Source: a virus. Taken from it: a DNA stretch of 54,441 nucleotides. The stretch is taken from the IMG/VR virus record IMGVR_UViG_3300006793_000039, positions 1 to 54,441 of that record; one strand, written 5' to 3'. The position numbers were made by a program, and so were the translations under genes. The first letter of the stretch is position 1, and every line of letters begins with the position of its first letter. The notes below the pieces were generated by a model that made no database searches, was not told the DNA's origin, and was given only the letters and a program-made list of their open reading frames with translations. Below are positions 17,286-25,935 of the stretch, one piece after another.

Positions 17286-19298
17286 ATGTCTTATAAGACT
17301 AGTCAAATAGAACTCAATGTACCAAATAAAGTTTTAGGTGTTAATGTAACTAGCATTACTGGTAAAACTGTATGGCCACATGCTAACGGTTCAGCAGACA
17401 GATGGTACTCAGGTGGTAGTTCCCCAAAAAATTATCAATGGACTATTGTGTTTTCAGTTACATCTCAATCACATGGTTCTCACTTAACAAGAAAAGACAG
17501 AGAGTTTAACGGACTTGATGTAGCAGTTGGCGACTGGGTAGCAGGAGCAACTGACGGTAAGTGTTTAAAAATTATTTCAGTTGACAGCAAAAGTGCTAGT
17601 TCAGTAACATGTGTTGTTGAAGACGTAGCACGTTACAATACATTTAAAAGTAATACAGGACTTGGTATATTCAATAGTGGTAGTGCTGTAGTGTTCACAC
17701 TAAACGAAAGTGGACACCCAATGTTAGATCCACTTCCAACTGGTATTGTTAGTTCGGACTTTTACGCAAACGTAAACAGTAGATTTCAATACTTAAATCC
17801 ACAATTAAATTACTTATTAGAAAAGACAGCACACGGTTTTAGTGTAGGTGATGTTATAGCAGTCAGTGATACAGGAGATTTTGTTAAGGCAAATGCCGCT
17901 CTAGTAAGTAAGAGTTTTGGTGTTGTAGTAGAGAATGGCCCAGGACCTAACGCATTTATGGTGTCACCTAATAACAGAATTATAGACTTTGTACCAGCAA
18001 TACCAGGTTCAGCAGGAGATTTTATTTACGCAGATACAGATGGAGACTTAACTACATCTGATACAGGTAAAATAATGTTCTTAAAGATTGCTAATGCTGT
18101 AGAAACAAGCACAACTGGTTCAGCAATAAACCCAACAATACCAGATGGTACAGTTGTTAAATTTAATGGTGTAAGTCACACATTTAATGGAGCAGGCTTT
18201 AGTAGTACATTATCAGAAACTGTAAGTCAAATAAATGGACTTAGTGGTACAAGTATAACAGCAGATACATCACCGGCACCAACAACTGTGACTTCAAGTG
18301 CTAGTGGAACAGCATACGGACTAGTTGGCGGTTATACAACATTTAGTGCTATTTTTAATGGCGGTAGTGGTAATACAACAGTAAACTTTACTACTAATGC
18401 CGCAGGACAAAGTGCATACGGTATAGCAGTTGCTATTCCAGAAGACATGGCAACAGATATTAATGCCGCAAGTATTCCTAATTTGACTGCTACATTTACT
18501 AGTAGTGCATTAACACTCACAGAAGCAAACGGTAATGCTATAAACATCTTTAATAATTCTAATGATACTAACGGTAATCCATTTGTAGGTAGTAGTAATG
18601 TTTCTGGGTTACCTTCTTTTACATCAGCAAGTACAGGTAGTAAACTAAAACTTACTAGAACTGATGGTGGGCCAATTGATATTTACGATAGCACAGGTAA
18701 CTTTGAAAACAACGCAGGTATTTTCAGTGTACACAATGGAATGTTCCCATTAGCAATGAATGTAGAACAAGGTATTAGAAGTGCTAGTGTAACAGTAGTA
18801 TCAGATATAAGTGCTAGAAATTCACTATCACCTACAACAGGTGACCAAGCATACGTTATAGATAACGGTGTTGGTGAGTGGGCATTATACTTATATGATG
18901 GTAGTAGTTGGACTAAGGTAAGTGACCAGGATAGTGCTAATACCGACGCACAGACGCTCACATACAACGTAACAGCACCAGTAGGAGGCTTTGGTAACAG
19001 TCAAAATTATGACTTAGGTAATGTATCGCCAGGTGGTAAAATACAAAGTGTTAGTGTCGAAGTACACACAGCATTCACAGGTGGTTCACAAGAAGCCACA
19101 ATGGAAGTTGGTACCACAGTAGATACAGATTTCTTACATGGACAGGACGATAACGATCCTGGCTCAGCAGGCGGATACATAACAAATCCAGAGTATGTAT
19201 GGCCTTCTTCTAATACAGATGAATTAGAAGTAAACTTCAGAATCAATCATTACGGCGCAACAGCCGGTAATGCCACTGTTAAAGTCACATACGTTTAA
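17286..19298 (+). CDS. Large virion/fibre structural protein
   Basis: 670 residues, rich in Gly, Ser, Thr and Asn with beta-rich repeats, no enzymatic motif. It begins 5 nt after the fibre gene and so shares its late transcript. YVIDNGVGEWALYLYDGSSW near residues 520-540 is the same type of short aromatic module found in the collagen-like fibre and the 24106 gene. Probably a fibre, baseplate-attached or capsid-associated protein. Confidence 0.7.
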   Translation: MSYKTSQIELNVPNKVLGVNVTSITGKTVWPHANGSADRWYSGGSSPKNYQWTIVFSVTSQSHGSHLTRKDREFNGLDVAVGDWVAGATDGKCLKIISVDSKSASSVTCVVEDVARYNTFKSNTGLGIFNSGSAVVFTLNESGHPMLDPLPTGIVSSDFYANVNSRFQYLNPQLNYLLEKTAHGFSVGDVIAVSDTGDFVKANAALVSKSFGVVVENGPGPNAFMVSPNNRIIDFVPAIPGSAGDFIYADTDGDLTTSDTGKIMFLKIANAVETSTTGSAINPTIPDGTVVKFNGVSHTFNGAGFSSTLSETVSQINGLSGTSITADTSPAPTTVTSSASGTAYGLVGGYTTFSAIFNGGSGNTTVNFTTNAAGQSAYGIAVAIPEDMATDINAASIPNLTATFTSSALTLTEANGNAINIFNNSNDTNGNPFVGSSNVSGLPSFTSASTGSKLKLTRTDGGPIDIYDSTGNFENNAGIFSVHNGMFPLAMNVEQGIRSASVTVVSDISARNSLSPTTGDQAYVIDNGVGEWALYLYDGSSWTKVSDQDSANTDAQTLTYNVTAPVGGFGNSQNYDLGNVSPGGKIQSVSVEVHTAFTGGSQEATMEVGTTVDTDFLHGQDDNDPGSAGGYITNPEYVWPSSNTDELEVNFRINHYGATAGNATVKVTYV

Positions 19299-19349
19299 AA
19301 AAAGCACAGAAATTTTAAGGTATTTAAAGGCCAGTTTTTCTGGTTCAAA

Positions 19350-19357
19350 GATAAATA
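19350..19357 (+). promoter_or_regulatory. T4-like late promoter
   Basis: GATAAATA about 96 nt before ATG 19454. The long leader between them carries inverted repeats. Confidence 0.65.
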
Positions 19358-19379
19358 GTAGTACACAATACATCAACAC

Positions 19380-19438
19380 ACATTATTCCGGAACAATGTA
19401 AAAATTGAAAGAGGGAGTTGAATACCCTCAAAAACTCC
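19380..19438 (+). promoter_or_regulatory. Structured late leader with inverted repeats
   Basis: ACATTATTCCGGAACAATGT (19380-19399) is an imperfect palindrome. Further on, GGAGTT at 19414-19419 can pair with AACTCC at 19433-19438, while GAGGG and CCCTC form a competing inner pair. These end just before the AAGGAG ribosome site (19439-19444). They may stabilise the late mRNA or tune translation. Confidence 0.4.
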
Positions 19439-19453
19439 AAGGAGAAAATCAAA

Positions 19454-21202
19454 ATGGCAGATGTAAAGAATTTTGGTCTAAAAGGTATATCCAACGATGT
19501 ACAACTTGGCAAAGGTGGTGGACGATTTAAGTGGGTAAGTGCTAATGATAGATACGAATTCACAGGGTCAGATGGTTCAACACTTAAGGCTATTAGAGCC
19601 GCCAACGTTGACGTTCAAGGATCATTACTTTCAGACGATATAACATCAAGTAGTGTTACTGTTAACGGTGACGCAGTCATTACAGGTGACTTAACGGTTA
19701 ATGGTGCAACCACAACTGTTAGTTCAACTAATACAACAATCAGTGATGCCTTACTAGAATTAGGAACAGGCACAACTGGTACACCTTCAAACGACGTCGG
19801 TCTTGTTATCGAAAGAGGCGACAGCGACAACGTATTTTTAGGTTGGGACGAATCAGCAGATAAAGTAGTATTTGGAACAGGATCTTTCACAGGTTCTTCA
19901 ACAGGTGCTTTAACTTATACTGCGGCTGACATGCAGGCGGCTGGAATCACAGGTTCTAGTTTTACTGGTGCCAGTGGTGCGTCAATCACAGCATTCCTAG
20001 ATGAAGATAATATGTCTTCAGATAGTGCTACTGCTGTACCAACTCAACAAAGTGTGAAGGCTTATGTTGATGGCGAAGTTACTACTTTAAACAGTACTAT
20101 TACAACAGCAAACAGTAACATGCTCACGTATGTAAATACTGCTAACACTGAAATGAAAGCATACGTCGATGGCTTAGACAGAGACGATGACTTAGCATTT
20201 ACTGGTGACGACGGTACAGGAAGAACTCTAGACTTAGATACTGGTACATTAACTATCGCAGGTGGAACTGGAATAACTTCAGCCTCCGGCGCAAGTAGTG
20301 TAACATTAGGTTTAGATAATACAGCCGTTACAGCAGGTGATTACGGTGATGCTTCTAATGTAGCAACTTTTACAGTTGATGCACAAGGTCGTATAACAGC
20401 GGCGGCAGAAGTATCAATTGCAACATCATTGACTATCCAGTCAGATGATGCGGCTGATAACGTAGTTGCATTAGCAAGTGACAAGTTAAAACTATTAGGT
20501 GGAAGAAACATTACTTCAAGTAACACAAATGATGACGTTACTTTTGCAATGGATCAAACATTATCAGATATGACAGCAGGTACATTTAGTGGATCACTAC
20601 AAGGTGGTACATTAACAGACGGAACTGCTTCTATTAATTCTGGTAGTGCTACTGGACTAGTAAACGTAACTGCTTCAGGAATTGTATCTTTTGGTACATT
20701 AACTGACAGTGGTGAAAGTATTGCAGTAACTAAGTTCGTTGATGAAGCAGACGGAATTAGTAGTAACGATAACGATACTACTTTACCAACATCAGCGGCA
20801 GTTAAAGACTATGTTGATAACAACGGTGGTGACGGTCTTACATTAATAGCAAGTTTCACAGCAAACAGCAGTGACTCTTCTTTTGATATAGGTACTGTAC
20901 CTAACGTATCAGGAAGAACATATTACGCAAGTAGAGTGATTCTTAATGTTACAACATTGATAGCAGGTGGTTCAGTTGACGGTATGTTAGTTAAAGATAA
21001 CGCAGGTGCAGGTAATGTACTAGCGGCTCATACAACTAACGACGTTGCAGTTGGAACTTATGTTATTGACTTACCTTTTGCAAGTTCGCTAACTAAAAAT
21101 GCGGCAGTACAACTTGAGTTCGTTCAAAGTGACGGATCAACAAGTGCTACACCTACAGCAGGTGTTGTAACAGGTGTTGTTGAATACAAGTATGTTGTTT
21201 AA
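19454..21202 (+). CDS. Fibre-like virion protein
   Basis: 582 residues from ATG 19454, which has AAGGAG 9 nt before it; an upstream in-frame ATG at 19418 lacks a ribosome site. It is rich in beta-repeat sequence. TGDLTVNG followed by LVIERGDSDNVFLGWDES is the same module as in the protein at 24106, and a KAYVDG motif is repeated. The C-terminal 120 residues look globular. Ends at a strong terminator. Probably a tail-fibre or head-fibre protein. Confidence 0.78.
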   Translation: MADVKNFGLKGISNDVQLGKGGGRFKWVSANDRYEFTGSDGSTLKAIRAANVDVQGSLLSDDITSSSVTVNGDAVITGDLTVNGATTTVSSTNTTISDALLELGTGTTGTPSNDVGLVIERGDSDNVFLGWDESADKVVFGTGSFTGSSTGALTYTAADMQAAGITGSSFTGASGASITAFLDEDNMSSDSATAVPTQQSVKAYVDGEVTTLNSTITTANSNMLTYVNTANTEMKAYVDGLDRDDDLAFTGDDGTGRTLDLDTGTLTIAGGTGITSASGASSVTLGLDNTAVTAGDYGDASNVATFTVDAQGRITAAAEVSIATSLTIQSDDAADNVVALASDKLKLLGGRNITSSNTNDDVTFAMDQTLSDMTAGTFSGSLQGGTLTDGTASINSGSATGLVNVTASGIVSFGTLTDSGESIAVTKFVDEADGISSNDNDTTLPTSAAVKDYVDNNGGDGLTLIASFTANSSDSSFDIGTVPNVSGRTYYASRVILNVTTLIAGGSVDGMLVKDNAGAGNVLAAHTTNDVAVGTYVIDLPFASSLTKNAAVQLEFVQSDGSTSATPTAGVVTGVVEYKYVV

Positions 21203-21235
21203 TCGTTTAGTTTAGACTAATCAAAATAAACATTG

Positions 21236-21262
21236 GAAAAGCGGCTTCGGTCGCTTTTCTTT
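21236..21262 (+). terminator. Intrinsic terminator with UUCG loop
   Basis: GAAAAGCGGC and GTCGCTTTTC pair around a TTCG tetraloop (with one G-U), followed by TTTT. It ends the 13.2-21.2 kb late fibre cluster. Confidence 0.88.
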
Positions 21263-21266
21263 TGAC

Positions 21267-21295
21267 TTGACACAGAGGATAAAAGAATGTATAAT
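21267..21295 (+). promoter_or_regulatory. Sigma70-type promoter, leaderless
   Basis: TTGACA 21267-21272, a 17-nt spacer and TATAAT 21290-21295. Six nt separate the -10 from ATG 21302, so the start codon falls at the predicted +1. The upstream in-frame ATG 21287 lies in the spacer and would not be transcribed. Confidence 0.85.
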
Positions 21296-21301
21296 ACATG
21301 T

Positions 21302-21898
21302 ATGAAAAATAAAGTTATATTAACAGACTGCGACGGTGTGGTATTAGATTGGGAGTTTGCATTCCATAATTGGATGGAACACAGAGGACACTTCCCAGTA
21401 GAAAATCACAGATTACATTACAGCATTAGAGAAAAGTTTGATCTTAGAAACGACTCTACTGGTGATCAAGTAATTAAAAATTTTAATGAAAGTGCGGCAA
21501 TTGGATTTTTGCCTCCACTTAGAGATGCTCAATACTTTGTTAAAAAGTTACATGAGCAACATCAATATCAATTTGTAGCAATTACAAGTTTGAGTTTAGA
21601 CCCTTATGCACAAGAACTTAGAACTAAGAACTTGAATAAACTGTTTGGTGACGACTGTTTTAAAGAAGTTATTTGTTTAGATACAGGTGCAGACAAGGAT
21701 GAAATATTACTAGAGTTTGGTAAAAAATATCCTGGAGCATACTGGATTGAAGACAAGCCACAGAATGTTGATTGGGGCATAGATGCTGGTCTAAAAGGTA
21801 TCTTAGTTGAACATGGACACAATATGCATTACAAAGGTGATGCAAGTGTATGTAAAAACTGGGAAGAAATATACAATTTAATTGTAAAAACCGGTTGA
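21302..21898 (+). CDS. HAD-family hydrolase (nucleotidase-like)
   Basis: 198 residues from ATG 21302. The HAD motif I TDCDGVVLDW near the N-terminus has the nucleophile Asp and the acid Asp two residues on. Motif II ITS lies near residue 97, and a late WIEDKPQN supplies the acidic Mg-binding motif. The cap is small and helical, as in 5'(3')-deoxyribonucleotidases, so nucleotide dephosphorylation is a guess. The mRNA appears leaderless. Confidence 0.78.
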   Translation: MKNKVILTDCDGVVLDWEFAFHNWMEHRGHFPVENHRLHYSIREKFDLRNDSTGDQVIKNFNESAAIGFLPPLRDAQYFVKKLHEQHQYQFVAITSLSLDPYAQELRTKNLNKLFGDDCFKEVICLDTGADKDEILLEFGKKYPGAYWIEDKPQNVDWGIDAGLKGILVEHGHNMHYKGDASVCKNWEEIYNLIVKTG

Positions 21899-21923
21899 CC
21901 TCGACCCTAGAATTTGCTATAAT
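21895..21923 (+). promoter_or_regulatory. Sigma70-type promoter
   Basis: TTGACC 21895-21900, a 17-nt spacer and TATAAT 21918-21923. The leader ends in GTAGGAGG before ATG 21964. Its GGTTGACCTCGACCC start is identical to the promoter at 54368. It overlaps the stop of the HAD gene. Confidence 0.88.
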
Positions 21924-21963
21924 ATATACATAATTTAGCAAAAACAGACGGTAGGAGGTCTTT

Positions 21964-22338
21964 ATGCAAAACTTAAATACAACAAATCAAAGCAAAGATA
22001 AAATTACAGCACCACTAGGTTACTGGATTAGTTCGCTTACTTTGATTGACAAGGCATTGCCTAGTTACAATATCCAACTTACTGGATTAGAAAGCATGTG
22101 GTACAATCACGAAGAAAACATTGATCACCCAGAAGGTAGCGAATATCCAACTGGTGTCAATACTGCTCACAGAAATGTGATGGTGAAAAGAGTATGTGAT
22201 AGTGTTTATGCTAGAACAGGTATCAACCCTGCAGATTATTCAAATGTTATTCATGCAAGTACATCACCTGGTAGAAACAAAGATGGCAGTTTCAGAGATG
22301 ATGTTGTTGAAGGTAGATATGTTTTGAGGAATGTGTAA
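21964..22338 (+). CDS. Hypothetical protein
   Basis: 124 residues, no recognised domain. Directly behind a strong promoter and GTAGGAGG, so probably an abundant early protein. Overlaps the next gene by 1 nt (TAATG). Confidence 0.75.
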   Translation: MQNLNTTNQSKDKITAPLGYWISSLTLIDKALPSYNIQLTGLESMWYNHEENIDHPEGSEYPTGVNTAHRNVMVKRVCDSVYARTGINPADYSNVIHASTSPGRNKDGSFRDDVVEGRYVLRNV

Positions 22339-22595
22339 TGGAACTTTTAGAAATTAAACAAGCAATTAAAAACGGTAACTTTAGTTTGTCAGAACTTAAC
22401 GAACTAAGTGCATTTACCAATTCTGTTAAAACACTTAATGCTAAAGCAAGTCTAAGTGTCGGCGACAATGTATTTGTTGTTCAAAAAACAAAACGCACAC
22501 CTGGTGTTATTACCAAAGTGAATGTTAAGAAGGCTATTGTAGATATGCGAGGCCGTTCATATAGTGTTCCACTTTCAATGATAGAGGCCGCTTAA
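22338..22595 (+). CDS. Small protein with KOW/SH3-like domain
   Basis: 85 residues. A helical N-terminal part (1-40) is followed by a beta-rich segment, SVGDNVFVVQKTKRTPGVIT, whose pattern resembles KOW or SH3-like barrels that bind RNA or protein. Sits in a three-gene run joined by 1-nt overlaps. Function unknown. Confidence 0.65.
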   Translation: MELLEIKQAIKNGNFSLSELNELSAFTNSVKTLNAKASLSVGDNVFVVQKTKRTPGVITKVNVKKAIVDMRGRSYSVPLSMIEAA

Positions 22596-23344
22596 TGAAT
22601 ATTAAGAAAGCAAGAACAGGTAAATGGTTTGAGGATCAGTATAGTCTTACTGATCTTCTTTCATTGTCAGTAGCAGTAAACAGAGTAAATGGTGGTTACA
22701 TCAAAAAGGATGCCAACATCGAAGAAGATGAAAACGGTTATCAAAAGAAATTGCCTAACCTGTTTATTATCAATAACCACTTAGGTATTGAAAAATTCAA
22801 AACATCTCGTATTGATAAAACACTAGATACCTATTACAATGATATCTCAGTTGTTGAAAGCGATAGCGAAAATGTTGAGCATATGATTAAATATTTCAAA
22901 GGCCTAAGTCTAAAAGCAATCAAACGTGACATCAGTGACTTTGAAAAATCGATCCTAGGACTTATTAATAAGGAATTTGTTCAATACAAGGACATTGGTA
23001 TTATTGCAAGTTTGCCTAGTGTATATGAAAACGGACAAAAGCAACGTGCATTTAACAAAATGGAAAAAGAACTTGCACAACAAAGTCAGCATGTTGGAAG
23101 ACTACATGAACGTGAAACATTTAATGTTGAAATACTTCACAAGAAATTTATTTGGAGAAGTAACAGTTATTTGTATGTTGCCAAAGAAGGCAACTCCAAT
23201 ATTGTAAAATTCTTTTCACAAAAGTCTAATGCTGACGTAGGTGATAGCATTACTATTACTGCATTTGTCAAAGATCATACAAGTGGCAAAATGTCACGTG
23301 GTGCTGAAACTTACTTGAACAGAGTTAAGTTTTCTGAAGAGTAG
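22595..23344 (+). CDS. Hypothetical protein
   Basis: 249 basic residues, no recognised domain. The C-terminal third (about 185-245) is beta-rich (GDSITITAFVKDHTSG) and could be an OB- or SH3-like fold; the middle is helical. It overlaps the convergent oxygenase gene by 20 nt. Early, by its promoter. Confidence 0.7.
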   Translation: MNIKKARTGKWFEDQYSLTDLLSLSVAVNRVNGGYIKKDANIEEDENGYQKKLPNLFIINNHLGIEKFKTSRIDKTLDTYYNDISVVESDSENVEHMIKYFKGLSLKAIKRDISDFEKSILGLINKEFVQYKDIGIIASLPSVYENGQKQRAFNKMEKELAQQSQHVGRLHERETFNVEILHKKFIWRSNSYLYVAKEGNSNIVKFFSQKSNADVGDSITITAFVKDHTSGKMSRGAETYLNRVKFSEE

Positions 23345-23993
23345 CAATTAAATAAACCATAACCCTTTGCATAGTGTCCGGTTCTACAGTAAGGTCCGGG
23401 CAACTATGCCAACCTTTACTGCTTCTTGGTAATATGTATGCCCTATTAGGAACATAAGGCATTTGGTGTCCCATTCGTACTAATTTACTATCTTCGCCAA
23501 ATGTAGGATCTAGTCCTTCGTCTATGGCTTGATCATAAGCACAATCAACCTCCCAAAACATAGTACCTGTGTGTGCAAATTCATCTGTATCTGCTAATGA
23601 ATGCTGAACTGTATAATAGTAAGAAGGGTGATCTACGTGAACATCATGTACTGAATTTTTGTTTGTGTCCATCCACATAAACGGTTGATTGATGTTTACA
23701 TTACTTGACATATTCATTACATTACCTATTGCATCTAAAACCTCTTGGTTTCTATACACATATTCTGTGGCTATTTGCAATGCTTCTTGTGGGTCGTCTG
23801 GACCTATATGATACCCATGTCTACCTGGTAGTTCCTCGTTTTGCCATTGATTCCATGGTATACAATTTTGTACCTGTGCGTACAAATCAGGGTGCATAAA
23901 ATTTTCTACATCCATAACGTGTAGTTTATCTGTTTCAATTGGTGCTGTATCTAATATTCTATCTACAGTCCATTTAGTGTATTCTGTACTCAT
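23325..23993 (-). CDS. 2-oxoglutarate/Fe(II)-dependent oxygenase-like protein
   Basis: 222 residues of the double-stranded beta-helix oxygenase type. Probable Fe ligands are H119 and D121 (HVD) and H196 (GWHSCPD), with R210 for 2-oxoglutarate. Such proteins are frequent in marine T4-like phages and hydroxylate proteins, nucleic acids or small molecules; the target is unknown. It is on the minus strand behind an exact TATAAATA late promoter 5 nt from its ATG, with no Shine-Dalgarno, suggesting a leaderless late mRNA. Confidence 0.8.
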   Translation of the reverse strand: MSTEYTKWTVDRILDTAPIETDKLHVMDVENFMHPDLYAQVQNCIPWNQWQNEELPGRHGYHIGPDDPQEALQIATEYVYRNQEVLDAIGNVMNMSSNVNINQPFMWMDTNKNSVHDVHVDHPSYYYTVQHSLADTDEFAHTGTMFWEVDCAYDQAIDEGLDPTFGEDSKLVRMGHQMPYVPNRAYILPRSSKGWHSCPDLTVEPDTMQRVMVYLIATLQKT

Positions 23994-23998
23994 ACATA

Positions 23999-24006
23999 TA
24001 TTTATA
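23999..24006 (-). promoter_or_regulatory. T4 late promoter (exact TATAAATA), minus strand
   Basis: TATAAATA on the minus strand (plus strand TATTTATA), 5 nt before the ATG of the oxygenase gene. It diverges from the plus-strand late promoter 6 bp away. Confidence 0.7.
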
Positions 24007-24011
24007 AAAAA

Positions 24012-24019
24012 GATAAATA
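24012..24019 (+). promoter_or_regulatory. T4-like late promoter
   Basis: GATAAATA 86 nt before ATG 24106, back-to-back with the minus-strand late promoter at 23999-24006. The transcript leader contains three hairpins. Confidence 0.7.
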
Positions 24020-24024
24020 TAGTT

Positions 24025-24077
24025 AAGTCCTAATAGGATTTGACTACATGTTTACATGTAGACTAGCAGTATGCTAG
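24025..24077 (+). promoter_or_regulatory. Three tandem hairpins in late mRNA leader
   Basis: Three stem-loops follow each other with 1-2 nt between: AAGTCCT/AGGATTT (loop AAT, one G-U), CTACATG/CATGTAG (loop TTTA) and CTAGCA/TGCTAG (loop GTA). They fill the leader between the late promoter and GGAGAG before ATG 24106. A role in mRNA stability or translation is likely but untested. Confidence 0.65.
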
Positions 24078-24105
24078 ACAAGTACATATTGGAGAGACGT
24101 AACTA

Positions 24106-25218
24106 ATGGCAATCATAATGAACGCCAAAGGTACCTCGCAAAGTAGTTTTAGAATTGGAAAACGCGGTTCTAGAATTTACGGGACATCTGACGCACCTAG
24201 TGACGTTAGTAATATCTCGACAGGTGATCTTTGGTTCGATTCAAGCAATACACTATTAAAAATTGCAACTGTATCAGGTGGTTCTGTAACATGGAATAAA
24301 CTGACGGTAGGCGATGCTGACACATTAGATAGCATTAATAGTACAAGTTTTGCTAGAATTGATACAGACAATACCTTTGCAAATGATATTACTATAACAG
24401 GTAATCTTACTGTAAACGGTACACAGTCTATCATTAATACAGAAACTCTCAATATTGCTGACAATGAAATAGTTTTAAACAGCGACCTTCCATCAAACCA
24501 ACCCGCAACTGCTAACGCAGGAATATTAGTAAACAGAGGTAACGAAAGTAATGTTTATATTCGCTGGGACGAAGAAGAAGGCGAATGGACCGTAAATGGT
24601 CAAACGTTTAGTGCTGGTGCTTTTGTTGGTAACCTAAGTGGTAATGTAACAGGAAGTATAGCACCCAATGGAGCACCTAACGTTGTAAGAGCAAATACAC
24701 TTATTGTAAACGGCACTTACACTATGCCAACAGCAGATGGTAGTGCTAATCAAGTATTAACTACAGATGGTAGTGGTACAGTAAGTTTTGCTAATGTAGA
24801 TGCTACACCAGGCGGCAGTAACACGCAAATTCAATATAACGATGAAGGTACATTCAATGGTTCATCAGCATTTACATATGATGAGTCAGAAGCAAAACTA
24901 TCAGTAGGTGGTTCTGTTTCATCAATATTATTTGAAACTGTAAGCGATTACGGTGCAATTACAGCCTCAGTAACAGACAGTTTAGACTATGGTAATTTAA
25001 CAGATTCAGTAGTTGCCCTAGTCAACAGTGACTATGGCGTTGTTGAAACAAGTGGAGGACCAGTTGAGTTTCCACGATATGCAGTATTATCAGTACCTGA
25101 TGCATCTGCATACATTGGGCATATGATATATGTAACCAATGAAACAGGAGGTCCAGTAATGGCATTTAGCGATGGCACTAACTGGAGAAGAGTAACAGAC
25201 AGAGCAGTCATAAGTTAG
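24106..25218 (+). CDS. Fibre-like virion protein
   Basis: 370 residues, beta-rich and low-complexity. STGDLWFDSSN near residue 40, then TITGNLTVNG, NIADNEIVLNSD and GILVNRGNESNVYIRWDEE form a module shared with the 19454 protein and common in marine phage fibre proteins. The C-terminus (YAVLSVPDASAYIGHMIYVT...) looks like a short globular tip. Late promoter upstream; the EF-hand membrane gene follows 12 nt later. Confidence 0.78.
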   Translation: MAIIMNAKGTSQSSFRIGKRGSRIYGTSDAPSDVSNISTGDLWFDSSNTLLKIATVSGGSVTWNKLTVGDADTLDSINSTSFARIDTDNTFANDITITGNLTVNGTQSIINTETLNIADNEIVLNSDLPSNQPATANAGILVNRGNESNVYIRWDEEEGEWTVNGQTFSAGAFVGNLSGNVTGSIAPNGAPNVVRANTLIVNGTYTMPTADGSANQVLTTDGSGTVSFANVDATPGGSNTQIQYNDEGTFNGSSAFTYDESEAKLSVGGSVSSILFETVSDYGAITASVTDSLDYGNLTDSVVALVNSDYGVVETSGGPVEFPRYAVLSVPDASAYIGHMIYVTNETGGPVMAFSDGTNWRRVTDRAVIS

Positions 25219-25230
25219 TAGGAGAACATA

Positions 25231-25557
25231 ATGGCAGAAGAAACAACAACAGCAGTACACCATCCGGCTGATACAAATGGAGATGGTAAAGTTTCAAAAG
25301 CAGAAGAGCAAATGTACTTAGAGTTCAAAAGAAAAGAACTTGAAGATCTAGATGCAATGAGAGATGCTCAACGTAGCATGGCTTGGTTTGCACTAAGTGG
25401 TATGTTACTGTATCCTTTTGCAGTAGTAATAGCAGTATTGGCTGGCTTAAATCAAGCAAGTGAAATACTAGGTGACATGGCCGCTACATACTTTGTAGCA
25501 GTTGCCGGTATCGTTGCCGCCTTCTTTGGTGCTCAAGCATTTAGTAAAGGTAAGTAA
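25231..25557 (+). CDS. EF-hand membrane protein (holin candidate)
   Basis: 108 residues. A canonical EF-hand loop lies at 14-25 (D14, N16, D18, K20, S22, E25). A charged helix follows, then two hydrophobic segments (about 49-70 and 82-103) and a basic end. Two membrane spans and about 100 residues fit a class II holin. The window has endolysin and spanins but no other obvious holin, and this gene is late by its position. A calcium-binding N-terminus is unusual. Alternative: a virion or membrane protein of another role. Confidence 0.6.
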   Translation: MAEETTTAVHHPADTNGDGKVSKAEEQMYLEFKRKELEDLDAMRDAQRSMAWFALSGMLLYPFAVVIAVLAGLNQASEILGDMAATYFVAVAGIVAAFFGAQAFSKGK

Positions 25558-25562
25558 TTACT

Positions 25563-25868
25563 ATGGTAGATAAGGTAAGAAAACATTTTGTAAGGATTGT
25601 AGTTGAAAAGGAAATATCACGTGATGATATTGTTGACTTTTTTGACATAGTTCAAAGTGTTGTTCCTACCAAAGTATTTTCATCATTTGATGGTAGTGGC
25701 AATAAAGTTAAAGCAGAAGTAGTCCATTACGAATCAGATGATGTACAAGTGTACGAAGTATTAACTGAAGAAGATATTAGTGCTGAGGAAGGCACTAAAA
25801 TTGCAGATATACTTGCAGAAGAATTAGATGTGGTCGATTGGGACTTTGAGGCCAGTACTGAATATTAG
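25563..25868 (+). CDS. Hypothetical protein
   Basis: 101 acidic residues with an alpha/beta pattern and no recognised domain. It follows the EF-hand gene by 5 nt and is probably on the same late transcript. The next gene has its own promoter. Confidence 0.65.
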   Translation: MVDKVRKHFVRIVVEKEISRDDIVDFFDIVQSVVPTKVFSSFDGSGNKVKAEVVHYESDDVQVYEVLTEEDISAEEGTKIADILAEELDVVDWDFEASTEY

Positions 25869-25871
25869 TAC

Positions 25872-25900
25872 TTGACCACAATCTACTTTTTTAGTATAAT
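25872..25900 (+). promoter_or_regulatory. Sigma70-type promoter
   Basis: TTGACC 25872-25877, a 17-nt spacer and TTAG-TATAAT (TATAAT 25895-25900). A 30-nt leader with AGGATT precedes ATG 25936. Confidence 0.87.
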
Positions 25901-25935
25901 ACTTAGATAATTAATTACATACACACAGGATTATT

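Noticed and set aside
21287-21301. ATG 21287 as start of the HAD gene
   Set aside because: It lies inside the promoter, upstream of the predicted transcription start; ATG 21302 is used instead.
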